In this document: in pieces, positions 52,543 through 62,900 of the stretch
How the letters are laid out: the number at the start of each line of letters is the position of its first letter
How positions within the stretch are numbered: the first letter of the stretch is position 1
NCBI RefSeq assembly: GCF_013337685.1
Contig: NZ_SUQN01000011.1
Span: 46,161-110,160 of the forward strand
Direction of reading: 5' to 3'
DNA length: 64,000 nucleotides
Source: Citrobacter gillenii
GTDB lineage: Bacteria; Pseudomonadota; Gammaproteobacteria; Enterobacterales; Enterobacteriaceae
Notes under the pieces: model-generated
Seen by the model: the letters and a program-made list of their open reading frames with translations, nothing else
What the model was told of the DNA's origin: nothing
Database searches by the model: none
Made by a program: the position numbers and the translations under genes

Positions 52543-53902
52543 GTTCTCACTCCTAGCAATACATATAACATGACATAGCGGACATTCTAAACTAACGCAG
52601 ATAATTAATGCGTGAAGATATTATTTAGAAATACAGATTGCAAGGATGATAGCCGACAGTAACTTATGCGTATACAGGACCAGTCCCATAATAGATCTCT
52701 TATCTCAATGTAATCTGTTTAAAGAGTATGCAATAGTAATAATTTGTTATGGGTTTTATGAGGAACAACATAGCGAAAAGACGTGAGTATATGTAGTTCA
52801 GCTCGTTATAATGCACTTTACAAGCGCACCCGAACAGAGCTTTTCTCTATAGAGTAACGTTTTAAATGGCGAATTCCATCGTATTAATAATCCCTTTGGT
52901 TTATTTTAGCATTGACATCTTGTTAGCATGTTTATGCTAATTACGCTGATGATAAAATCCCGGTGACATGGGTGGTGATGATGTTATCTGGTGGGCTTTC
53001 TACAAAATTTAGCTTAACAGCTCCCAGAAGATATTTCGCTTTGCAGGCATCTTTTTAGGAGTTTTACAATATCATCAGACATTAAGTTTTTATCCACAGT
53101 GATTTAACCGCTTAATGATATTTTATATATGCATCTAACTGGTGCACTGTAATCCTTCTATCATTTTCCACTTTGAGCTCTGTGTTTTCCTCAAAATAAT
53201 GCTAAATCAAACATAAATTCATATGGATATATATTTGTAAAAGTATGCATCGTACTATGATAGTATATCCTGTTTCGATATAGTATTTTTATCCGTAAAA
53301 ATAAATTAACGCTTTCAGGCTTGCAAATAATGCATACTTCATAAATATACATGTGCATAATAATATAATAATAGTGTATAAAATCTAGAGTTATAATGCG
53401 CGCAAAATCAAATCGAGAACAACCGCGTTGGAACGTGAAAACATCTGTGATCTGAGCTGGAGCTCGATAACCTTAGTGGATCTTATGTACAAGAACATAA
53501 CCATGTCTGAACCCAAGATAAAGATATCATCCAATATTTCAGCCTAGCACCGTAATTTTCTTGTAACCAAACCCGCACAGGTCTGAAGTAACTTTACAAA
53601 AATTATTGTAAAATACTTATTTCAGTCTAAAGCACCACAATTCAGAGTCGCTCGTGTCTTTAACTCATCTTGTTTTTCAAGAATAAACGACCGCATTTTT
53701 GATTGGAATCGATACTTTATACCAAATGATACAATTATAATAAAATATAAATCTATTTATTTTTCAGGACTGGGATTTGAAGACCTCAGAGAAGGCTGAC
53801 ATGAGAACGTTAACTTCAGCCTTTTAAGACTAATCTTGTCAAACATAGGGAAAATCATCCATAATAGTTCAGAGAAAGAACAGTTCAGAAGTTGAGACAA
53901 TC
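52543..53902 (+). promoter_or_regulatory. Long AT-rich intergenic region
   Basis: About 1.36 kb between divergent tolC-like and response-regulator genes with no intact gene I can support. Short coding-like pieces occur, e.g. a stretch reading DDKIPVTWVVMMLSGGLSTK near 52948-53007 and ERENICDLSWSSITLVDLMY near 53430-53489. They may be gene relics. AT-rich and bent-DNA-like sequence would suit H-NS silencing. It likely contains promoters in both directions. Confidence 0.5.
53792..53823 (+). terminator. Hairpin upstream of the response-regulator gene
   Basis: AAGGCTGA and TCAGCCTT, a perfect eight-base stem with a 16-base loop, followed by TTAAG, about 80 bases before the start codon. It could end a transcript from the gap or act as a leader attenuator. 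Confidence 0.4.
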
Positions 53903-54559
53903 ATGTATAGCGGACACCACGGAATTAATGTTGCCATTGCAGACGATCACCCGGCGCTGCTAATTGGGATCAAACATGAGCTTGCTGCAAATCGCATGCT
54001 GAATATCATTGGTGCTGCATCAGATTCAACACAATTGATCTCGATTCTTGATGAACATGAATGTGATGTAATTGTAACGGATTATGCTATGCCGGGAGGT
54101 AAATATGGTGATGGCACTTCCCTCCTGACTTTTATTAAACGGCGCTATCCCAATATAAAGATCGTTGTTTTTACAATGCTAGATAATCCGGCAATTATCA
54201 GTGATTTACTCCGAAACGATATTAATTGTATTTTAAGCAAATCAGATCCGGTGCAACACATAGCCTATGCTATTCGTGCTGCATATTCCGAAAAAAAATA
54301 TTTTTCCCCTGCAACTGATGAAATTGTAAAACGTTTAAATGTTAATCCGGATAAAATAGACTACTTGTATGGCCTGTCAAAACGTGAAATCGAAGTGATT
54401 AGAATGTATGTAGCGGGGTATACTATTAATCAAATTGCAGAAAAATTAAGCAGAAGCAAACAAACTATTAGCGCACAAAAACAAAATGCAATGAAGAAAC
54501 TGGGTGCGATAAACGAACCTGATTTGATTAAAGTTGCAATTGAAATTGGTTTGCTATGA
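53903..54559 (+). CDS. RcsB-like response regulator
   Basis: A 218-residue response regulator. The receiver has the acidic pair ADDHP at about 14-18, phosphorylatable Asp60 in VTDYAMPGGKYGDG, Thr in FTMLDN and Lys in LSKSDP. The LuxR-type helix-turn-helix is at about 150-195 (LSKREIEVIRMYVAGYTINQ then IAEKLSRSKQTISAQK). The DYAMPGGKYGDG loop and the QKQNAMKKLG end are like RcsB. It is followed by the hybrid kinase after 76 bases, which should feed it phosphate. A second, locus-specific Rcs-like regulator. Confidence 0.9.
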   Translation: MYSGHHGINVAIADDHPALLIGIKHELAANRMLNIIGAASDSTQLISILDEHECDVIVTDYAMPGGKYGDGTSLLTFIKRRYPNIKIVVFTMLDNPAIISDLLRNDINCILSKSDPVQHIAYAIRAAYSEKKYFSPATDEIVKRLNVNPDKIDYLYGLSKREIEVIRMYVAGYTINQIAEKLSRSKQTISAQKQNAMKKLGAINEPDLIKVAIEIGLL

Positions 54560-54635
54560 ACCTATCCTCTTTATATCCCGAAAAAATTAACCGTCTAGAA
54601 AATAACTTCGTACCGGATAATAAAAAGGTCAACAA

Positions 54636-57600
54636 ATGAACAGAATCAAAATAGGAATAAAGTTATTTATATTGACGACCTTTTTATCTTCCGTAACAAT
54701 GATTCTGGGTCTACAGGGTCTCAATGGCATGGCCAATACGAAGGACAGGCTCAAGACTGTTTATGATAATCGAACTGTTGCTTTGATACAACTTAGTGGA
54801 GTCGTGAATGATACAATGTATTTGTTACGACTTATTGACAAATTAAAAGATGAGCAGTCACCAGAAGAGATAACACGAATCATTAAAAACTCTTATAAGA
54901 TTGCTTCTGAACGTGAAAAAAAATGGAAAGCATATCGTAATACCTTTCTGACTAATAAAGAAACAATTTTGGCAAGGCAGGCTGAAGCCCACATTAATGA
55001 TTTGGCATTAGCGCGTAATACTGTTATAGCCGCCTATCGAGATCAGGGCCATGAAGCAGGAAGAGCTGCCGCCAGCCGAACTAATTTAGATAGGAAATTT
55101 AATACATTTCATTATGATCTAAGTCAACTGATTAAACTACAAGTTGAAGTGACAAATAATAATTATGAAGAAGCGCTGAAAGAATATACACATATACACT
55201 CTATAACTCTTTACAGTATGCTCATCGCTATCATACTTGGAGCACTATTCTCTTTCTTGCTTGCTCGTTCAATCACCCGTCCAATCCATAATGCAGTTGA
55301 TATAGCTAACAGTATTGCTGATAATTTGCCTGATAGCGACTCATCGAAAAAATTTGCTGATGATGAAGTCAGCCAATTACTTCATGCACTGGCACGATTA
55401 AAATCAAATATTGCCATGATGTCACAAAAAATTAAGAGTCAATTAATACAACTTAAGGCCATGACAAACTCACTGCCGCTGGTAGTATTTCAGATGTCTT
55501 TAAACAGAAAAAAGACATTATCATATAATTTTATCAGCGAGCAAGCTTCTATAGTACTTGGTGTAGCCTCCGAAGAATTACTTGAAAATGCAAATGCGTT
55601 GATGCGAAACTTGCACCCGGAAGATATCTTAAGCGTGAAAATTGCTTCCATTAAATTTGCAAAAAAAGTTTTCACTGAAGGAGGTCATTTATCTGTCCAT
55701 ATGATTTTCAGAATGATTATTGATACCCACACACGCTGGATATTAGCTACGGTTATCACTGATTCAAATGTATCTAATGATTCTGTTATTTTAAATGGAT
55801 TTTATCAGGATATTACTGAGCAATATAATTCAAAAAAATTATTGCAGGACGTCATCGATGAAAACCCTGCTATCGTTATTATAAAAGATTTGCAAGGGAA
55901 ATACGTCCTTAATAATCGTTCCTTTGAACAGTTATTTAATTTTGCTGAAGGCTCTGTTATTGGTAAAACTGATTATGAAATCTTTGATTGCACTCTGGCT
56001 TCACAATTAAGATCAGTTGACCTGGATGTTCTTTCAAAGGTATCTACAAGGCAATTTGAAGAAGAAATTCCCACACCGGATGGTGTTCATAGTTTTTTAA
56101 CAAATAAATTCCCGCTACTTGATGACAATGGAAATCCTTACGCAATATGTATTATTGCAAGTGATATTACGCAGCGTCGTACCATAGAAAAGTTACTTAA
56201 GGAAAGTGAAGCGTATAATAAAGTTCTCTTTCAGGAGTCCCATACCCCCATAGTAGTAATTACACCAGAAACGGGTCAGATAGTTGATTGTAATCCTGCA
56301 GCTGTAAACATATACGGTTATACTCTTAGAGATGAGCTGCTTGGTAAAACAACCTTAGATGTTTCAGCTCCCTTTCAGTATGCCGAAGTTGATACCTGGA
56401 CAGCCGCAATGAACGAACAGGCTATTGCGCTGAAAAAAGGTAATAATATTTTCGAATGGCAGCTCAGGCGTCCAAATGGAGAATTCTGGGATGCATCTGT
56501 TCACCTGACCACCATCATTCATAACGGAGAGCCATTACTTCTCGGCACGGTAACGGACATTACCATACGAAAGCAAGCTGAACTGGCGATCCTGCAAGCA
56601 AAAGCAGCGGCTGAAAATGCGACAAAGTTAAAATCGAACTTTCTCGCAACTATGAGCCATGAAATTCGCACACCATTGAACGCAATTCTTGGCAACCTCG
56701 AGTTGCTGGAATACTCCTCTCTTACGCTGTTACAGCGTGACAGATTACATACTGTTACGACATCTTCACGCTCACTATTAAATATTATTAACGATATTCT
56801 GGATCTGTCAAAAGTTGAATCCGATCAGTTAATACTGGAAAATACAGCGTTTGATATCATTCATATGTTTGAAGAAATTGCTCAAATGTTCGTTCCACTT
56901 GCCAGTAAAAAAGAAATAACACTCAACCTAATCATCTCTGCAGAGATTGAGCAATATTACTGTGGTGACCCCACACGCATCCGACAAATAGTTAACAATC
57001 TTGTCAGTAATGCAATCAAATTCACAGAATCCGGCACTGTCTCACTGTCCCTTGAGCTAGAAAATGACGCTTTATCTGGGTCCATGATCTTCATTCGTAT
57101 ATGTGACACAGGTATTGGTATTCATGAATCTATCCAACAGGATCTTTTCCAGGCGTTTATGCAGGCTGACTCTTCAATTACACGGCGCTTCGGTGGCTCC
57201 GGCCTTGGTCTGACATTATGTAAACGGCTCACAGAGCTAATGCAGGGCGAGATAACATTAGAAAGTAAACCCGGTGTTGGAAGTATTTTTTCAGTAAAAC
57301 TACCTGTGCAGCCAGTCACCTCTCCTCGTCTGGTACCACTATTTTCTCCTGAAATGAATATTACAATCATCAGTAAGCACTCCGACTGGCCCAGGGCCGT
57401 TACCCCTCACCTTGTCAAATGGGGGTTGCAAGTCAACATAAAAGAGTCTACGGAAGAAGTAACATACTCACAGTCACAAATACTGATTATTAACGAACTT
57501 TCTCATGAGGAATTACTTGTATATGAGCGCGCAGCGCTAAATTCACGGATTATTAACGTCAGCATACATGGTCCGTCTATGCCCATTATGGATGAGCAGC

Positions 57601-58415
57601 TGATCTCTGTATCCTGCTTTTCACTAGCTGGTTTGCGGTCAGCTATTATGCTTGCTATGGGTTTGGAAAGCGCAGAAACTTCCGTTCCTCCAGTTGCCTA
57701 TGAGCGACTTGACTCTGTTAAAAGAGCACATATATTAGTGGCAGAAGATCATGAAGCGAATCGTATACTAATCCGTGAACAGCTTAAGCTCCTCGGCCAC
57801 GACGCAGATTTTGCAGAAAATGGTCTGATCGCGCTTACGATGTTTAAAAACAAACGTTACGATATCATCCTGACTGATTTATCAATGCCGCTTCTCGATG
57901 GTTATGGTTTATCAGAACAGCTTCGTAACCAACAGGAATGGATACCTATCATTGCAATTACTGCCAGTACTACAAAAGATGACCTCCAGCGATGTTTAGC
58001 TGCTGGATTTGATGACATTATTCTCAAACCGATTTCGCTTTCTGAACTGGATTTAGCACTACGTAAACATCTCAGGCATAACCTAAGCTCGGGCAGTGAG
58101 AAGTCTGTCACGGTAGTTACTTCCCAGGGTCAATGCCTTTCTCATGAATTATATGAGGCGATGAAAACGGCCACGACTCTCTCCCTCTCTGCGATTGAAC
58201 ATGCCCTGGTACGTGGTGATATGGATGAAGTGGCCGCACAGCTACATTCAATGAGGGGAGCGTTTATGATGATTCAGGAACCGATTGTTGCAGCGAAATG
58301 TATCGATCTCAATAGCATGACAAAAGCTAACAAACCTGTTGAATTACAGCAGGCTTTCAACGATTTCAAATTTTTTGTAAACGATGTATTACACCGATTA
58401 ACACCGGGCAATTAA
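54636..58415 (+). CDS. Hybrid sensor histidine kinase with PAS, receiver and HPt domains
   Basis: A 1259-residue membrane kinase. Order: membrane helix (about 8-28), periplasmic four-helix sensor (30-190), second helix (193-213) and HAMP, three PAS domains (about 275-395, 402-520, 525-650), then HisKA with His675 in FLATMSHEIRTPLN, HATPase with NLVSNAIKFTESG, DTGIGI and GGSGLGL, receiver with Asp1081 in ILTDLSMPLLDG, and an HPt domain with His1204 in AAQLHSMRGAF. All four phosphorelay stations are present when the adjacent response regulator is counted. The layout combines RcsC and RcsD functions in one chain. The signal is unknown. Confidence 0.93.
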   Translation: MNRIKIGIKLFILTTFLSSVTMILGLQGLNGMANTKDRLKTVYDNRTVALIQLSGVVNDTMYLLRLIDKLKDEQSPEEITRIIKNSYKIASEREKKWKAYRNTFLTNKETILARQAEAHINDLALARNTVIAAYRDQGHEAGRAAASRTNLDRKFNTFHYDLSQLIKLQVEVTNNNYEEALKEYTHIHSITLYSMLIAIILGALFSFLLARSITRPIHNAVDIANSIADNLPDSDSSKKFADDEVSQLLHALARLKSNIAMMSQKIKSQLIQLKAMTNSLPLVVFQMSLNRKKTLSYNFISEQASIVLGVASEELLENANALMRNLHPEDILSVKIASIKFAKKVFTEGGHLSVHMIFRMIIDTHTRWILATVITDSNVSNDSVILNGFYQDITEQYNSKKLLQDVIDENPAIVIIKDLQGKYVLNNRSFEQLFNFAEGSVIGKTDYEIFDCTLASQLRSVDLDVLSKVSTRQFEEEIPTPDGVHSFLTNKFPLLDDNGNPYAICIIASDITQRRTIEKLLKESEAYNKVLFQESHTPIVVITPETGQIVDCNPAAVNIYGYTLRDELLGKTTLDVSAPFQYAEVDTWTAAMNEQAIALKKGNNIFEWQLRRPNGEFWDASVHLTTIIHNGEPLLLGTVTDITIRKQAELAILQAKAAAENATKLKSNFLATMSHEIRTPLNAILGNLELLEYSSLTLLQRDRLHTVTTSSRSLLNIINDILDLSKVESDQLILENTAFDIIHMFEEIAQMFVPLASKKEITLNLIISAEIEQYYCGDPTRIRQIVNNLVSNAIKFTESGTVSLSLELENDALSGSMIFIRICDTGIGIHESIQQDLFQAFMQADSSITRRFGGSGLGLTLCKRLTELMQGEITLESKPGVGSIFSVKLPVQPVTSPRLVPLFSPEMNITIISKHSDWPRAVTPHLVKWGLQVNIKESTEEVTYSQSQILIINELSHEELLVYERAALNSRIINVSIHGPSMPIMDEQLISVSCFSLAGLRSAIMLAMGLESAETSVPPVAYERLDSVKRAHILVAEDHEANRILIREQLKLLGHDADFAENGLIALTMFKNKRYDIILTDLSMPLLDGYGLSEQLRNQQEWIPIIAITASTTKDDLQRCLAAGFDDIILKPISLSELDLALRKHLRHNLSSGSEKSVTVVTSQGQCLSHELYEAMKTATTLSLSAIEHALVRGDMDEVAAQLHSMRGAFMMIQEPIVAAKCIDLNSMTKANKPVELQQAFNDFKFFVNDVLHRLTPGN

Positions 58416-58651
58416 AAATGTTCCTTGGCAATGGCCCTGCGACTCTTTTACCGGACGTGTAGCAATTCAGCTAGCAAGACTTCCGTTAAGAAACAGACAG
58501 TTAATCTTATATGTAGGAATTATTATGAATTTATTACATCTTTAATTGCAATTATTACCCTTAATAATATTTCTTTCATTTTCTAAAGTCTTTTACCCGG
58601 TTTGCTTACCAAGCCTTGCGCCGTCGCTCATCTTCAATTGCATTTTTACAT

Positions 58652-59816
58652 TGACCTGCCCCCAGGATTAGATACAACGTTCTCTTCGTAATGTCAGATC
58701 CTTCACTATCAGAATTACCCTTTCTCCAGGCCGCCGAAAATTCAGACCGCGTCTGATAATTCAGCGCGGAGTGCGGGCGGCACTCATTATAATACTGACG
58801 TCATTAACTGATGGTTTTTCTTGTATGACTGACATCACTGAACCAGTGTTCATTCAGGCATTCATCGCGAAAACCTTCGTTAAAACTCTCAATAAATCCG
58901 TTCTGTGTCAGCTTGCAGGGCTTGAAAAGTCGCAGTTCAACGCCATGCTCAAAGGCCCATTGATCAAGGGCGCGGCAGGTATATTCCGGGCACTGATCAG
59001 TTCTTATCGTCGCCGGATAGCCGCGAAACAGCGCAGTGCTGTCCAGAATACGCGTGACCTGCACGCCTAAATCCCAAAGGCAACAGTGTCCGACAGGCAT
59101 TCCTTCGTGAAGTCGTCCACGCAGCTAAGGCATTTGATCCTGCGACCGGTGTCCAATGCGTCCATGACGATATCCATCGACTAGGTCAGATTGGACGCCG
59201 CCGGACGGAGCTGCGCCAGACGTTCTGTTGCCAGCCCTTTACGACGTCTTCTGCGTTTTACGCCCAGGCGACTGAAGTGATAAAGCCGGTACACGCTCAA
59301 GGCGAAGCAACTGCCAGATGCTACGGTAGCTAAAACGCATGGCGCTAAGTGACGCGCTCTGATAAATGCGCATCTGCAGACGGACGCTGAGCCTCATAGC
59401 GGCAGAGTCTGCAGGCTCAACGTTGCGACAGACCGGTCTCATCATACATCAACACCACGGCTTACCGCTTCTGATCTGTCGTCAGTACTTTCGCCCAAGC
59501 GCCACTTATAGCGCCTTCTTATCCAGCATGGCTCCCGCAAGCAGCTTCCTGAGTCTGGCGTTCTCTTCCTCAAGCGACTTCAGGCGCTTAACCTCAGGCA
59601 CCTCCATACCGCCATACCTCTTACGTCAGGTGTAAAACGTGGCGTCGGAAATGGCATGCTTGCAGCAGAGTTCACTGGCAGAAACCCCGGCTTCAGCCTC
59701 GCGGAGAATACTGATGATCTGTTGGTCGGAAAAAGCTTCTTCATGGGGATATCCTCATATGGCTTATGAAGACATTACTAACATCGGGGTGTACTCATCA
59801 ACGGGGAGCAGGTTAA
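58652..59816 (-). mobile_element. Decayed IS3-family insertion sequence
   Basis: About 1165 bases bounded by imperfect terminal repeats: TGACCTGCCCCCAGG at the left and, read inwards from the right, TTAACCTGCTCCCCGTTGA. Inside are relics of IS3-type orfA and orfB on the minus strand. Length and ends fit an IS3-family (IS407-like) element. I see no clear target duplication. It separates the kinase gene from the adhesin gene and has many frame breaks, so it is old. Confidence 0.8.
58705..59744 (-). pseudogene. Frameshifted IS3-family transposase (orfA/orfB)
   Basis: orfA starts at the ATG at 59744 and is broken at once; pieces in other frames spell CWRYGGA-like and KVLTTDQKR sequence of the orfA coil and orfB start. 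The orfB catalytic part is recognisable: IRTDQCPEYTCRALDQWAFE, then NGFIESFNEGFRDECLNEHW (the DDE motif Asp and Glu), and CRPHSALNYQTRSEFSAAW near 58770-58715. Several stops and shifts interrupt it, so no active transposase is made. Confidence 0.85.
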
Positions 59817-59839
59817 GAGTAATTTAGTTGAAATTAAAA

Positions 59840-59868
59840 AATCCGGAAATGAAATTCATTTCCGGATT
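59840..59868 (-). terminator. Terminator of the giant adhesin gene
   Basis: AATCCGGAAATGAA-A-TTCATTTCCGGATT, a perfect 14-base-pair palindrome with a one-base centre, followed on the minus strand by TTTTTTAATTT. It lies about 80 bases past the adhesin stop codon. The plus-strand side has no T run, so it acts mainly for the adhesin. Confidence 0.88.
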
Positions 59869-59950
59869 CTTAATAATTGCTTATGCAGATTGCAGTATGG
59901 TGTCACTCCATTAATCACACAAGGAGTGACTATGTGTTTTTATATTCTAT

Positions 59951-62900
59951 TTAGACAATTGCTCCTCCCGCCGCACGCTGGATTTGCAAATCAATCAGCA
60001 CCTGCGCCTGCCCATCAGTACTGTTATAGACAGCGTAAACATGGTTATCATGAGTAATAGAAACTGCGCTACGACTCCAGTCACTTGCATCGCTAGAGAC
60101 ACCAAGCGTAACGGAATCGGATTTATCACCATCAATTAAAATCTGGTGACGTCCCCCGCTAGTCAGACCTGACCAGCCTTTCGCATCATTGAAGAGATCG
60201 GTTCCAGCTTTCAAAACATCGTTCAGTCCAAGTTTAAGAGAACTATTATTCCATGATGTTAAGCTACTTTTTCCTGAACTATCAGTAGTATAGATGTTCT
60301 GACTTAAATCAATATGATCAATTTGACCATGTGAAGGAGCCTGAGTTAAGTCAATTGTACGCATATTGCTGGGACCATGCTTCCAGCTATCAACAGCCAG
60401 AGTATGCAAACCATTAACGGCATGAGTATAAGCAGAAAGCTCTCCATTGGTTGTCCCCAAAACAGTAAAGTGTACAGTATCCTGAACATTGGATATTTCA
60501 TTATTGTAGAATGACGACCCCCGTATCGTTAATACATGTTCACCAACTGACAGATTAGTTAAATTCACAGTCCAGACACCGTAGTGATCGGTATTACTAG
60601 TTGCTGCATAAGTTCCATCAATGAATGCAACCATAGTTACATCCGACTCTAAGTTCCACTTACCCCTCACCATAAAACTGGTACTGTCCGTATATCCGCC
60701 ATCTTCAATGGTACCCGACCAGGCGCCGCTGTCTGTACCGAATGTACCTATGGTATCTATATGTATTGAGCTTTCAGTATCATTAAATAAGTTTACAACC
60801 TTGTTGAATCCCGATTGAGCCCCTTCCGCTCCGGTTACAGTATCTACGACCTTCACGGTGATTAAATGAGTACCATACTTACTGAGATCCACATTACAGG
60901 TCCAGCGCAGATTCTGATCAACGTTACCATAACCTACAAGCCTACCTGAGTCGTAAACTGCCAACCGTTCATTCCCTCCTAACTTATCTGACATCGTGCC
61001 ATAGTAGGTCTGAATTCCTGCACTACATACAAAATATTTAGCGTAACTGCCGTCATATATGTTGTGAACTTGAACCTGTGGCCCATCAATCGTAGCCGTT
61101 TGGGTCGGTGCTGAACCGATAATCTGAACATCCCACTCTGATGATACTAATCCCCCTGTGCCTGCAATAGTTTCGATACGTGCACTTAGTGCATGCGAAC
61201 CCAGGCCAAGATTCTGCGATTGAAATACCCAGTGAGTTAGATCGCTTAGTGAGGCTATCCCCAGACGCGATGAACCGTCATAAACAACGACCTGCTCGCC
61301 TGACAGAAGAGTATGACTCAGCGTGCCATTTACCAGTACCGACGTGCCGGAGGCTGTTGCACCGCTAACTAGATTACTTCCCGTTGACGAATCAACAAGC
61401 TCATTGATTGTTGTAGTGGTCGTAGGAGTAATGTCAATAACCTCATGGACAACGAAACTCCCAAGACGCAGGTGCTGTATATGTGTTTTACTGTCCTCCA
61501 CAACCGCGACGAGCTGATGAACGCCAACACCCAGCGTGGGACTAAACTGCCAGGCGGCATCGGTTATATCAGCCACTCCCAGTCGAACATTACCATCGTA
61601 AATAGCCACAACTTCACCGGCCACCAGTGCTCCGGATAACGTTCCACCCAGTACAAGAGTATCATCATCTGTAAACACATCTTTCAATGGCTTTTGTATA
61701 AACCCGTTATCCGCTATAGCGCCTGCAATATTCCCCTGTATAAGTCCGGTATCATCCTGGATCGCATTAAAATTACCGTTAATTATATTAACTACCGTAT
61801 CAGTGCTTACCCCCCTGGCTCCAGATAAAACATTTTCTACAACTACACTCAGGTTATGTACCCCATTTGTCCACGGTAGTGGTCGTGCTCGATCCCCGTC
61901 ATTCGGCTTGCCGCCCATGAGTACGAATGTCCACGAAGTACCGGATACAACAGCACTGCCCATATAGGTGCTGCCGTCATAAATCGAGACACGTTCACCT
62001 TCAGTTAACACTTTGTTAAGCGTACCGCTTAGTTGTGGAATACCATCCATGCTGAATGGCGTCGTACCATCAGAAACAAAGCCGTCTGAACCCAGTACAG
62101 CGATCGTTGTCGTGGCAGAGGGGACGCCCACTACTGCGGTGAAATCCTGTCGAGAAACAGGGATATGATGAAGAGAATCCTCGATCTGGACATGCAGATT
62201 ATGAGCTCCGTGCGCGAGCCCTGTCGTCACCTTAAAGGACCAGGTTAAATCAGCATTCAGAGTAGCCTGCCCGATACGGTTACTTCCATCATAAATCCCT
62301 AACACTTGCGAACCATTGACACTGGCTAACAGACTACCTGTGATGGTTGGTGTAGCTGACACATCGGTAACTCTGTCTACACTCACTCTGTTTTCATATA
62401 CAACAAAGTCAGGTGTCACAGGTCCTGTGCCGGCTCCCTCCACGATAGCGTGGAATGTGTGGGTGCCCCCGGTCAGTTCAGGCGCTTTGAAGCTCCAGTT
62501 ACCCCCCTCAACAGTAGCAAAGCCCAGCAAAACAGTCCCGTCGTATACGGCTACTTTCTGACCTGCTTTTAATACTGCATCAAGCGTTCCCAGAATCACC
62601 GGTTGAAGTACATCATTCCCCTCGCCACTGAGTGTGGCATTGCCCACTGAATTTATCACAGCGTGCTGCGTGGGGATCACGGTATCGATGTTCAGCACCA
62701 ACTCAGTCTGTGTCGATCTATTACCGGTATCGGTATTCTCAATCACCACAGATAATGCATAGCTGCCATCTGTAAGCGTAGGCATCGTAAAGGACCAAAT
62801 GTCGCCGACGTCAAGCGTTGCCGTACCTACATACAGCCCTTTATTATATACAGCAATGCGCTCCCCAGCAGCCAGTTCACCGGACAAATGACCAACCAGT

